A DNA stretch of 64,000 nucleotides, from contig JAKSMY010000002.1 of NCBI GenBank assembly GCA_024400275.1, positions 25,683 through 89,682 of the forward strand, given 5' to 3'. Numbering within the stretch: the stretch's first letter is position 1; each line of letters opens with the position of its first letter. The DNA comes from Paludibacteraceae bacterium. GTDB lineage: Bacteria; Bacteroidota; Bacteroidia; Bacteroidales; Paludibacteraceae. Both the position numbers and the translations under genes were made by a program. The notes under the pieces are model-generated. The model did not search any database and was not told the DNA's origin. It was given only the letters and a program-made list of their open reading frames with translations. Below, piece by piece: positions 36,760 to 44,730 of the stretch.

Positions 36760-36791
36760 TTTGCGTAATCCGAAAAAATGTTGTATCTTTG
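36760..36791 (+). promoter_or_regulatory. Consensus promoter for the GH13 gene
   Basis: TTTG (36760-36763), 20 bases, TATCTTTG (36784-36791). The roughly 120-base leader contains the 31-bp and 9-bp repeats. Confidence 0.85.
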
Positions 36792-36831
36792 CAGTCGCGT
36801 TCGGCAATAAAGCCGCAAAGGCTGATGGAAT

Positions 36832-36886
36832 AAGGACAGTCTATATTCTATACTCAAACAGTGAGCAACACGAACGGTCTATACTC
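36832..36886. repeat. 31-bp repeat family, copy C (GH13 leader, inverted)
   Basis: One full unit (36856-36886) and a diverged partial one, in reverse orientation to copies A and B. It shares the ends ACGGTCTATACTC and AAGGAC with copy B. Confidence 0.85.
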
Positions 36887-36891
36887 TAAAA

Positions 36892-36918
36892 GTTAAACTT
36901 GTTAAACCCGTTATAATA
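36892..36918. repeat. 9-bp array at the GH13 start
   Basis: GTTAAACTT, GTTAAACCC, GTTATAATA: three 9-base units, the last ending in the first base of the GH13 ATG. Confidence 0.75.
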
Positions 36919-38798
36919 TGCGAAAAACACTATTATTAGCAGCAATAGGCTGCACAATGTTGGCAATATGCCCCACTATTCAAGCTATTAACGTACAAAA
37001 AACAGAACCTCTCAACTGGTGGACATGTATGAAATGTCCTCTCACTCTGATGGTGTACGGCGAAGACCTGCAAGGAGCTAGTGTGACGGTTGACAATGCA
37101 CAATGCACAATGCACGATGGGGGGCTGATAATCAAGCAAGTACGAAACGCAGACAGTAAGAACTACCTTTTCATCGATTTGGATGTACGGTTAGCCGGAA
37201 CCTATATTTTTACCCTGAAAAACGGTAGAAAGAAGACCCGCTTCACCTACGAGATATACGAGCGCAAAGTGAGCAACTGCATTCATGAGTCCTTCTCAAG
37301 CAAGGACATGATATACCTGCTTACTCCTGACCGTTTTCGTGACGGCGACCCGTCCAACAACGATATGCCCGGTATGAAAGAGAAATGCCGTAAAGACTAC
37401 ATACACGGGCGCATGGGCGGAGATATACAAGGTATCATGGACGAACTGCCACACATCAAAGAATTAGGCGCAACCTATATATGGCCTACACCCCTAACGT
37501 GGTCCAACGACTCCTCTTTCAGTTACCACGGTTACGCCTGCGCCGACTACTACCACATTGACCCACGCTTCGGCACCAATGAACAGTATCGCGCACTCGT
37601 GGATAGCGCACACCATTTAGGACTGAAAATGATTTGGGACGTAGTGACTAACCACAGTGGCACGGAACATTGGTGGGCAAAAGATCTGCCTTACAAAGAC
37701 TGGTGGCATCGGTTTTGGAAGGTTGACAATGCACAATGCACAATGCACGATGAAATTTATGTGGGGACGATTAACGCTTTCACCACAGCCTACGACGTGA
37801 ACGCTTCGCAATATGATAAGAAATTGAGCGAAGAAGGCTGGTTTGACCACCACATGCCCGACATGAACCTTGATAACCCGGACTTATTGCAGTATTTCAA
37901 GCAGTTATACATCTGGTGGATAGAGTGGGCAGGCATAGACGGATTACGTGTAGATACATATCCGTATAATGAGAAAGAGCCTATGGCTGAATGGTGTAAG
38001 GCTATTCGCGAGGAATATCCGTGGATAAACATAGTAGGCGAAACATGGACCCGTCCTGCCAACCAAGTGGCTTACTGGCAAAGCGGCACGAAGAACTACG
38101 ACGGATTTGACAGCCACCTGCCCGCCGTGATGGACTTCCCCACCGAAGAGGCTATCCGTCAGGCATTGGAAAACGACGGCAATTTCTGGGGAGGGGGCAT
38201 GGCACGCGTATATGATGCCCTGACTGCCGACTATATGTACGGCGATGTGAATAATCTGCTGCTCTTTGTGGGTAATCACGACATGGACCGCTTTGCCGAT
38301 ATAGTGAAAGATAATGACTCAAGACGCGTGATGTTGGGACATGTACTAATCGCCACTATGCGTGGCATACCTCAGATGTACGCCGGCGACGAATATATGC
38401 AACGGTCTATAGATCGAAATATGGGACACTCCGGACTGCGTCAGCCCTTGCCGACCGCCGACCAACTGACTGAACAACAACGCGATGTATATGAGCAGAT
38501 GAAAGCATTGTGGAACTGGCGTAAACAGGAACCTGTGCTGTGGACCGGTAAGACAATGCATTGGTTAGGACGCGACAACACGTACGCCTACGCGCGTTAT
38601 AATAAGGAGGAGGCTGTGCTGGTACTTATCAACGCAAGCGAAGAAACAAAAACAATGCCGATAAGTCGCTATGCCGAAATACTGACTAACTACCAACCAC
38701 AGGGCACACTGCCATTGGAGAAAAATCAGTCTATAGACCTGACAAAAGATATACAATTAGCACCCGTCAGCGCATTAATTGTAAAATTATTGCACTAA
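36918..38798 (+). CDS. GH13 alpha-amylase family enzyme (cyclomaltodextrinase/neopullulanase, SusA-like)
   Basis: A 626-residue exported enzyme with signal peptide (residues 1-23, ending IQA), an N-terminal Ig-like domain (about 24-115) and a GH13 barrel. Barrel motifs: IWDVVTNHSG (region I), GLRVDTYPY with the nucleophile aspartate (near 341), NIVGETW with the acid/base glutamate (near 374) and FVGNHDMDR (near 453). It should cut alpha-1,4-glucans or cyclodextrins in the periplasm. Two identical insertions read DNAQCTMHD, at about 58-67 and 269-278, and are encoded by GCACAAT heptamers; both fall in loops. No SusC/D pair is next to it. Confidence 0.93.
   Translation: MRKTLLLAAIGCTMLAICPTIQAINVQKTEPLNWWTCMKCPLTLMVYGEDLQGASVTVDNAQCTMHDGGLIIKQVRNADSKNYLFIDLDVRLAGTYIFTLKNGRKKTRFTYEIYERKVSNCIHESFSSKDMIYLLTPDRFRDGDPSNNDMPGMKEKCRKDYIHGRMGGDIQGIMDELPHIKELGATYIWPTPLTWSNDSSFSYHGYACADYYHIDPRFGTNEQYRALVDSAHHLGLKMIWDVVTNHSGTEHWWAKDLPYKDWWHRFWKVDNAQCTMHDEIYVGTINAFTTAYDVNASQYDKKLSEEGWFDHHMPDMNLDNPDLLQYFKQLYIWWIEWAGIDGLRVDTYPYNEKEPMAEWCKAIREEYPWINIVGETWTRPANQVAYWQSGTKNYDGFDSHLPAVMDFPTEEAIRQALENDGNFWGGGMARVYDALTADYMYGDVNNLLLFVGNHDMDRFADIVKDNDSRRVMLGHVLIATMRGIPQMYAGDEYMQRSIDRNMGHSGLRQPLPTADQLTEQQRDVYEQMKALWNWRKQEPVLWTGKTMHWLGRDNTYAYARYNKEEAVLVLINASEETKTMPISRYAEILTNYQPQGTLPLEKNQSIDLTKDIQLAPVSALIVKLLH
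37091..37118. repeat. GCACAAT heptamer block in GH13, first copy
   Basis: TGACAAT, GCACAAT, GCACAAT, GCACGAT in frame, encoding DNAQCTMHD in the N-terminal domain. It is identical over 28 bases to the block at 37724. Confidence 0.92.
37724..37751. repeat. GCACAAT heptamer block in GH13, second copy
   Basis: Same 28-base block and same reading frame as at 37091, here inside the catalytic barrel between WHRFWK and EIYVGTINAF. Confidence 0.92.
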
Positions 38799-38800
38799 AA

Positions 38801-38832
38801 TTTGCATATTCCAAATTTTTGTAGTACCTTTG
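38801..38832 (+). promoter_or_regulatory. Consensus promoter for tRNA-Gly
   Basis: TTTG (38801-38804), 20 bases, TACCTTTG (38825-38832); the tRNA begins 20 bases after the -7 element. Confidence 0.85.
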
Positions 38833-38851
38833 CACTCGCAACGCGGACTTT

Positions 38852-38922
38852 GCGGCTTTAGCACATCGGTAGTGCATCAGCTTCCCAAGCTGAGGAGGCG
38901 GGTCCGACTCCCGTAAGCCGCT
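38852..38922 (+). tRNA. tRNA-Gly (anticodon CCC)
   Basis: A 71-base cloverleaf. The acceptor stem GCGGCTT pairs with AAGCCGC. The anticodon stem TCAGC/GCTGA encloses the loop TTCCCAA, giving anticodon CCC, and the T arm is GCGGG-TCCGACT-CCCGT. The CCA end is not encoded. It reads GGG codons. Confidence 0.95.
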
Positions 38923-38923
38923 C

Positions 38924-38962
38924 AAAATCGGCGGAGTTTGAAGACTCTGCCGATTTTGATTT
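38924..38962 (+). terminator. Intrinsic terminator after tRNA-Gly
   Basis: A 14-base stem (AAAATCGGCGGAGT with ACTCTGCCGATTTT, one G-T wobble), six-base loop, then GATTTTTAT. Confidence 0.85.
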
Positions 38963-39126
38963 TTATACGAGTAATCAGCAAAAGTGGAAACGAGAGAACA
39001 GGAGATTTTAACAGCAGAAAAAAATCGTGTTTCGGTTTTAAGGGCATTTTTAGGCGTTTTAAGGGTGGGTTGATACATAAATCGAGGGGGTGTCGAAACG
39101 AAAAAATGATTTTTTTAGACAAAAGA

Positions 39127-39158
39127 TTTGGAGAAGTCGAAAATTTTTTGTAATTTTG
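39127..39158 (+). promoter_or_regulatory. Consensus promoter for gyrA
   Basis: TTTG (39127-39130), 20 bases, TAATTTTG (39151-39158). Confidence 0.85.
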
Positions 39159-39164
39159 CAGTCA

Positions 39165-39315
39165 CAATCGTCGGAAGAACCTACGCTATAAAGAATTTGC
39201 TTGGCAAATTAAACGCTACGGTCCTTCCTCCTCTCCCCAAAAAGCAGGCTTTTCGGGGATCCCGATAGGGGAAACTAGTGGACGATACTAGAGAAATTGA
39301 TAAAAAATAAATGAT
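39165..39315 (+). promoter_or_regulatory. Structured gyrA leader
   Basis: A leader of about 150 bases with hairpins TTTGC/GCAAA (39196-39208) and CCCCAAAAAGC/GCTTTTCGGGG (39235-39258, one mismatch). No known riboswitch is recognised. Confidence 0.5.
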
Positions 39316-41898
39316 ATGAACGAAGACAGAATTATTCCTGTAAAGATTGACGAGGAAATGAAATCCTCGTACATTGACTACTCCATGAGTGTTATCGTCA
39401 GCCGTGCGCTGCCAGATGCTCGTGACGGTTTTAAACCCGTACAACGACGTGTGCTGTTCGGAATGAACGAATTAGGCAACACATCGGATAAACCTACCAA
39501 AAAAGCTGCTCGTATCGTGGGTGAGGTAATGGGTAAATATCACCCACACGGCGATAGCTCTATCTACGGCACCTTAGTGCGTATGGCACAACCTTGGAAT
39601 ATGCGCTATTGCTTGGTAGATGGTCAAGGTAACTTCGGTAGCGTAGATGGTGACGGTCCTGCCGCTATGCGTTACACCGAAGCACGACTGAGCAAGATGG
39701 CAGAGGAGATGCTGCGCGATATAGAGAAAGATACCGTGGATATGCAACTCAACTTCGACGACTCCCTGCGTGAGCCGGTTGTGCTGCCCTGCCGATTCCC
39801 GAATCTACTGGTAAACGGTGCCACCGGTATTGCCGTGGGTATGGCTACCAATATGGCTACACATAACTTGGGCGAAGTGATTGACGGCTGCGTGGCATAC
39901 GTTAAGAGACAGATTGACAATGCACAATGCACAATGCACGGTGAGGAGCCGCGTGATATAACGGTGGAAGAATTGATGGAATATATCAAGGCTCCCGATT
40001 TCCCAACAGGTGGTACTATATATGGCTATCAGGGCGTACGTGATGCCTTCGAAACAGGACGTGGACGTATCGTTATACGCAGTAATGCCGACATAGAAGC
40101 CGAGGATAACGGTCGCGAACATATCGTTATTACCGAACTGCCCTACGGCGTGGTAAAAAGCGACTTGGTGAAGAAAATAGCCGAACTGGTTAGCGACAAG
40201 AAGATTGAAGGCATATCCGACATCAGCGACCAATCCAAACGCGATATACGCATCGTAATCGAAATAAAACGCGATGCCAATGCACAAGTGGTGCTGAATA
40301 AACTCTATAAATACACCGAGTTGCAGAGTTCGTTCTCTGTTAATAACATTGCATTGGTAAAAGGTCGTCCACAGTTGATGAACCTGAAGGATATTATCTC
40401 TACCTTCATAGAACACCGCATGGACGTGGTTACTCGCCGTACGATGTGGGAACTACGCAAAGCCGAAGAACGTGCCCATATATTAGAAGGCTTGATTATA
40501 GCCGTTGATAATATAGACGAAGTGGTTAAGATAATCCGCGCCAGCCGTACTCCGGCTGATGCACAGCGCAATCTGGAGGCACGCTTTGAATTGGACGAAC
40601 TCCAGTCCAAGGCTATCGTTGATATGCGTCTGAGCCAACTGACAGGCTTGCGTATTGACGAATTAAAGGATGAATATGCCGAGTTGGAGAAAACAATTGC
40701 TCATCTGAAAGAGTTGTTGGCTAACGAAGTACTGCGCTATGGCGTGATTATAGACGAACTGCAAGAGATAAAAGATAAATATGCAGACGAACGTCGCACC
40801 AAAATCGTCAAGATGGCTACCGAGTTCAACCCGGAGGATATGTATGCCGACGACGACATGATTATCACTATTTCACACCTTGGTTACATCAAGCGTACAC
40901 CGTTGACCGAGTTCCGTGCTCAAGGACGCGGTGGAGTGGGTATGAAAGCCACCGGCTCACGCGACGAAGACTTTACCGAGTATGTACATCAAGCATCGAT
41001 GCACAGCACGATGATGTTCTTCACGGAAAAAGGTCGTCTGTACTGGCAGAAAGTGTATGATCTGCCAGAAGGCAACCGCCAAAGCAAAGGTCGTGCTATA
41101 CAGAACATTATCAATCTTGAGAAAGGCGATAAAGTATGTGCCTTTATCAATGTGAAGGGCTTGAACGATGCCGAATATGTTAATAATCACTATCTTATCT
41201 TTGCTACCAAGAACGGACTGATGAAGAAGACCACTCTAGAATCCTACAGTCGTCCGCGTGCTAACGGTATCAATGCTGTAGGCTTGCGCGATGGCGACGC
41301 ACTGATCGGCGTTACGCTGACCGATGGCGAGAGCCAGATGTTGATTGCCAGCTACAACGGTAAGGTGGTTCGCTTCCCGGAGAACACCGTACGTGCTATG
41401 GGACGTACTGCCACAGGTGTGAAAGCCATTACTCTGGAAGATGATGGTCAAGATAGAGCAATTGGCATGATTTGTGTAGAGCCTAATTCAGACAAGACTG
41501 TTTTGGTTATCTCAGAGAAGGGTTGCGGTAAGCGTACGCGCCTTGATGACGAAGATGGCGAACCGGTTTATCGTATTACCAACCGTGGTGGTAAAGGCGT
41601 TAAAACGATGCAACTTACCGACAAGACAGGTATGTTAGTCGGATTGCACGCCGTAAGTGACGACGAAGACCTGATGCTGATTACCAAATCCGGAACAGCT
41701 ATTCGTATGGCAATAGACAGTATCCGTGTGATGGGTCGTGCTACACAAGGTGTCAAACTAATCGAACTGCAAAAACGTAACGATACACTTATGTTCGGTT
41801 GTACCGTTCCTAAGGAGGAAGAAGAAGCAACTAATGATGAGATGAGCGCTCCGCTCAATGATGCGCCGCAAGTGGCTAATGATGGATTGATGAATTGA
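39316..41898 (+). CDS. gyrA: DNA gyrase subunit A
   Basis: An 860-residue type IIA topoisomerase subunit that introduces negative supercoils with GyrB. The N-terminal breakage-reunion domain has GKYHPHGDSSIYGT and the catalytic tyrosine in AAMRYTEARLSKM. The C-terminal beta-pinwheel contains the gyrase box variant TNRGGKGVKTMQL, which separates it from ParC. A nine-residue insertion DNAQCTMHG (about 200-209), encoded by GCACAAT heptamers, sits in a surface segment before the conserved ITVEELMEYIKAPDFPTGG. The residue aligned with E. coli Asp87 is glycine. A promoter and structured leader precede it. Confidence 0.95.
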   Translation: MNEDRIIPVKIDEEMKSSYIDYSMSVIVSRALPDARDGFKPVQRRVLFGMNELGNTSDKPTKKAARIVGEVMGKYHPHGDSSIYGTLVRMAQPWNMRYCLVDGQGNFGSVDGDGPAAMRYTEARLSKMAEEMLRDIEKDTVDMQLNFDDSLREPVVLPCRFPNLLVNGATGIAVGMATNMATHNLGEVIDGCVAYVKRQIDNAQCTMHGEEPRDITVEELMEYIKAPDFPTGGTIYGYQGVRDAFETGRGRIVIRSNADIEAEDNGREHIVITELPYGVVKSDLVKKIAELVSDKKIEGISDISDQSKRDIRIVIEIKRDANAQVVLNKLYKYTELQSSFSVNNIALVKGRPQLMNLKDIISTFIEHRMDVVTRRTMWELRKAEERAHILEGLIIAVDNIDEVVKIIRASRTPADAQRNLEARFELDELQSKAIVDMRLSQLTGLRIDELKDEYAELEKTIAHLKELLANEVLRYGVIIDELQEIKDKYADERRTKIVKMATEFNPEDMYADDDMIITISHLGYIKRTPLTEFRAQGRGGVGMKATGSRDEDFTEYVHQASMHSTMMFFTEKGRLYWQKVYDLPEGNRQSKGRAIQNIINLEKGDKVCAFINVKGLNDAEYVNNHYLIFATKNGLMKKTTLESYSRPRANGINAVGLRDGDALIGVTLTDGESQMLIASYNGKVVRFPENTVRAMGRTATGVKAITLEDDGQDRAIGMICVEPNSDKTVLVISEKGCGKRTRLDDEDGEPVYRITNRGGKGVKTMQLTDKTGMLVGLHAVSDDEDLMLITKSGTAIRMAIDSIRVMGRATQGVKLIELQKRNDTLMFGCTVPKEEEEATNDEMSAPLNDAPQVANDGLMN
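39915..39942. repeat. GCACAAT heptamer block inside gyrA
   Basis: TGACAAT, GCACAAT, GCACAAT, GCACGGT. It differs by one base from the two blocks in the GH13 gene and is read in the same frame (DNAQCTMHG). Confidence 0.92.
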
Positions 41899-41916
41899 TA
41901 ATAAATTAAATAAATT

Positions 41917-43146
41917 ATGAAAAAAGTATTTTTGGCTGTCGCAGTGCTGATAAGTACTGTCAGCATGGCACAAATTAAAGACGTTAAACGTGTTCAAGGT
42001 ATGATCAGCGGCGAAATGCCCAATTTTGAGGCTGCGCGCGAGCTGATTAAAGGTACTTTGACCAACGAAGAAACCAAAGACCAAGCCAACACATGGTATG
42101 TGGCAGGTTTGATTGGCTACCAAGAGGCTACCAATGAGATGAATAAAATGTATATGGGCAGTCAGGTGGACTATAACGTGGTCGGTAAAGCTGAACAGGA
42201 GAGTTATCAGTATTGGCTAAAGGCCGACGAATTGGCACAAGTGCTGGTTCAAGACAAAAAAGGAAATATGGTGATGGATAAAAAGAATGTTGCTATTCGT
42301 AAGAACATTGCCAACAAGATGGTGGAGTATTTCCAAAACCAAGGTTTGTTGGGCTATGCCGGTTCTTTCTACGAGCAGAACGACTATGTGTCAACATTTG
42401 AATTGTATAAGATGTATATCGAAATACCTTCTTTGCCCTTTATGCAGGAAGAGAAAATACAATCTAAGTTGACATTAGACACCGTCTATCAAGAGACTTG
42501 CTTTAGTGCCGGTCAGTTGGCATACTCAAGCGAAAAATATTCAGATGCCGCCGCTATCTTTGCCAAAATGGTTAAAGGTGACTACAAACCTATCAATGCC
42601 GGTGAATATCTGTATAGCTGCTATCTGAATATGAAAGATAGTGCTAAAGCATACGAAATGATGGACATGTGCATTGAACTTTTCCCCAATGAGTCACGTT
42701 TTATGCAGGCTCGTATCAATTCATACGTGGGACAAAAAGACTATGACAATGCTATCAAATTATTAGACAAAGTTATCGCTCAAGACCCTCAGGCTCAGTA
42801 TTTTAACTCCAAAGGCTCTATCTTAAGTATGCAAGGCAAATACGATGAGGCTATAGCAACCTTCAAACAAGGTTTGGAAAAAGAACCGAACAATGCCGAG
42901 TTATACAGCAACTACGGATATGTGTATGTAGAGAAAGGCAATAAATTGAACGACGAAGCCGCTTATATGAAGAGTGACAGCGAGTATCAAAAAATGCGTA
43001 AACAGATTGATGATGCCAATAATGCGGCACTGCCATTATTCGAAAAAGCCCATCAACTTGATCCTGATAACTATGACTATACCCGTGCCTTGAAGAGTTT
43101 ATACTATCGCTTAGGCATGATAGAAGAGTATAACGCATTGCAATAG
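41917..43146 (+). CDS. Exported tetratricopeptide-repeat protein
   Basis: A 409-residue protein with signal peptide MKKVFLAVAVLISTVSMAQ. TPR repeats lie mainly in the second half, for example NSKGSILSMQGKYDEAIATF and NAELYSNYGYVYVEKG. The N-terminal half is helical with no named domain. It probably acts as a periplasmic scaffold. It is 18 bases from gyrA and its TAG stop shares one base with the GTG start of ruvX, so it is in the gyrA operon. Confidence 0.85.
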   Translation: MKKVFLAVAVLISTVSMAQIKDVKRVQGMISGEMPNFEAARELIKGTLTNEETKDQANTWYVAGLIGYQEATNEMNKMYMGSQVDYNVVGKAEQESYQYWLKADELAQVLVQDKKGNMVMDKKNVAIRKNIANKMVEYFQNQGLLGYAGSFYEQNDYVSTFELYKMYIEIPSLPFMQEEKIQSKLTLDTVYQETCFSAGQLAYSSEKYSDAAAIFAKMVKGDYKPINAGEYLYSCYLNMKDSAKAYEMMDMCIELFPNESRFMQARINSYVGQKDYDNAIKLLDKVIAQDPQAQYFNSKGSILSMQGKYDEAIATFKQGLEKEPNNAELYSNYGYVYVEKGNKLNDEAAYMKSDSEYQKMRKQIDDANNAALPLFEKAHQLDPDNYDYTRALKSLYYRLGMIEEYNALQ

Positions 43147-43559
43147 TGGGACGAATACTCGCCATAGATTACGGACAAAAACGAACAGGATTAGCCGTGA
43201 CCGACATTATGCGGATTGCGGCTAATCCGCTTTGTACAATAGAAACAAATGAGTTACAACAATGGCTGACTACCGAGTTGGCGAAAGGCGAAATAGACGA
43301 AGTGGTGATAGGTAAACCAACACAAGTGAATGGGGCAGACAGCGAATCAATGAAATATATCACCCCTTTCATGAATTGGTTTCGTAATCATTTTCCTACT
43401 ATTCCTCTTATCCAATTCGATGAGCGTTTCACGTCTGTTTTAGCGCACCGCGCTATGATAGATGGAGGCATGAGACGTAAACAACGTCAAGACAAAGCCG
43501 TGGTGGACAAAATAGCCGCCACTATTATTTTGGAAGACTATTTATCCTTTAGACTCTAA
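43146..43559 (+). CDS. ruvX: Putative pre-16S rRNA nuclease / Holliday junction resolvase-like protein
   Basis: A 137-residue YqgF-family RNase H-fold protein. The motif ILAIDYGQKRTGLAV carries the first catalytic aspartate. FDERFTSVLAH and the C-terminal DKIAATIILEDYL supply the others. In E. coli YqgF matures the 16S rRNA 5' end. The GTG start (43146-43148) overlaps the preceding TAG stop by one base. No ATG fits, because the first strand already begins at codon 3. Confidence 0.93.
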   Translation: MGRILAIDYGQKRTGLAVTDIMRIAANPLCTIETNELQQWLTTELAKGEIDEVVIGKPTQVNGADSESMKYITPFMNWFRNHFPTIPLIQFDERFTSVLAHRAMIDGGMRRKQRQDKAVVDKIAATIILEDYLSFRL

Positions 43560-43567
43560 TTGAATTT

Positions 43568-43588
43568 CTACCAACTATCAACTTTCAA
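43568..43588. repeat. Heptamer array at the ruvX-def junction
   Basis: Three units CTACCAA, CTATCAA, CTTTCAA fill the gap between the ruvX stop and the def start. Confidence 0.75.
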
Positions 43589-43592
43589 CCAA

Positions 43593-44141
43593 ATGATATT
43601 ACCTATATATTTATATGGTCAGCCGGCATTGCGTCGTGAGACCGAACCGGTGGAGCAGGGCGAATTAGATGTTAAACAACTCATGGCCGATATGCAAGAG
43701 ACCTTGACACAAGCGGAAGGTTGCGGTTTGGCAGCCCCGCAAGTAGGATTGAGCAAACGTCTCTTTATTGTAGATGGCAGCGAGTTGGGAGAAGATTATC
43801 CGGATTGCAAAGATTTCAAACAGGTGTTCATCAATCCTGAAATCATCGAGGAGAGCGAAGAAACCAGCACCTATTCGGAAGGCTGTCTATCCTTGCCCGG
43901 AATAAGCGAAAACGTGATTCGCCCAAAGACTATTACTATTCAGTATCAAGATGCTGATTTTCAATGGCATGAAGATACTTATACGGATTTTAAGGCTCGT
44001 ATTGTATTGCATGAATACGACCATTTGGAGGGACATGTGTTTACCGACCGAATCTCACCTATCCGCAAACAGTTTGTTCGCAGCAAACTGACCAACATTG
44101 CCAAGGGCAAGACAGTGGCCCGATACCGCTATAAGCACTAA
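43593..44141 (+). CDS. def: Peptide deformylase
   Basis: A 182-residue metalloenzyme that removes the formyl group from nascent proteins. All three motifs are present: GCGLAAPQVG, EGCLSLPGI (metal-binding cysteine) and the HExxH in VLHEYDHLEGH. I start it at the ATG 43593, giving MILPIYLYGQPALR. The frame extends 11 codons upstream, but these are heptamer-repeat sequence. The 3' end is followed at 4 bases by the GTG start of mntP. Confidence 0.94.
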   Translation: MILPIYLYGQPALRRETEPVEQGELDVKQLMADMQETLTQAEGCGLAAPQVGLSKRLFIVDGSELGEDYPDCKDFKQVFINPEIIEESEETSTYSEGCLSLPGISENVIRPKTITIQYQDADFQWHEDTYTDFKARIVLHEYDHLEGHVFTDRISPIRKQFVRSKLTNIAKGKTVARYRYKH

Positions 44142-44145
44142 AACA

Positions 44146-44730
44146 GTGGCTCTAATCAGTATTATCTTGATAGGTATAGGACTGGCAATGGATTGCTTTG
44201 CGGTCAGCATTGCCCAAGGTTTGCAACAAGGTAAATGGTGCAATAAGGCAGTGCTGATGGCTGTCTTATTTGGCATTTTTCAGGGTGGCATGCCTCTCAT
44301 CGGTTATGGTGCAGGCACCGTTTTTGCTTTTTTCTTCAAACGTTTCGCCCCGTGGATAGCCCTTTTATTACTGGGTTGGATAGGCGGCAAGATGATTTGG
44401 GAGGCATGTGGAGTAAGGAGTAAGGACCGCTGCGCTGAAGGAGTAAGGAGTAAGGAGAATGGAAAGGCTGATTGGAGTATGCGGCATTTGTTGGCTTTGG
44501 CAGTGGCTACCAGTATAGATGCTCTTGCCACGGGTGTTATTTTTATTCCTTACGCTAATCAAGTCTGGCTGGGTGTCAGTATCATTGCTGCATGTTCGCT
44601 ATTCTTTGCTTTAGCAGGGTATCTGATAGGGGTGTTTGTGGGCAAACTAAACGTGAATGTGGAAATGATAGGCGGACTTATCTTGGTGGCAATCGGATTA
44701 AAGATTTTTATAGAAGGACTATGTTCGTAA
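44146..44730 (+). CDS. mntP: Manganese efflux pump MntP (DUF204)
   Basis: A 194-residue inner-membrane protein with six hydrophobic helices in two DUF204 repeats. The repeats carry the paired acidic motifs GLAMDCFAVS and ATSIDALATG in the first and fourth helices. It exports Mn2+. The GTG at 44146 is the best start, as it begins the first helix; the TTG-initiated extension lies inside def. Between helices three and four there is a polar insertion VRSKDRCAEGVRSKENGK, encoded by GGAGTAA heptamers around a 16-base core. Confidence 0.88.
   Translation: MALISIILIGIGLAMDCFAVSIAQGLQQGKWCNKAVLMAVLFGIFQGGMPLIGYGAGTVFAFFFKRFAPWIALLLLGWIGGKMIWEACGVRSKDRCAEGVRSKENGKADWSMRHLLALAVATSIDALATGVIFIPYANQVWLGVSIIAACSLFFALAGYLIGVFVGKLNVNVEMIGGLILVAIGLKIFIEGLCS
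44410..44460. repeat. GGAGTAA heptamers flanking a 16-bp core, inside mntP
   Basis: Two GGAGTAA units, the core GGACCGCTGCGCTGAA, two more GGAGTAA units and GGAGAAT. The unit would meet TAA after seven codons, but the core and the short run avoid it. Confidence 0.85.

Larger units (their letters stand above)
36370..36917. other. 548-base regulatory spacer between toxin-antitoxin and GH13 genes
   Basis: No gene is seen. The stretch holds a minus-strand promoter (36569-36600), a 25-base palindrome (36468-36492), an 11-bp array of TTCGTTCA-containing units (36671-36703), a plus-strand promoter (36760-36791), a 31-bp repeat unit in inverted orientation (36832-36886) and a 9-bp array (36892-36918) that runs into the GH13 start codon. 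Confidence 0.8.

Noticed and set aside
39316..41898. ParC (topoisomerase IV) instead of GyrA
   Set aside because: The C-terminal RGGKG gyrase-box and the overall length fit GyrA.
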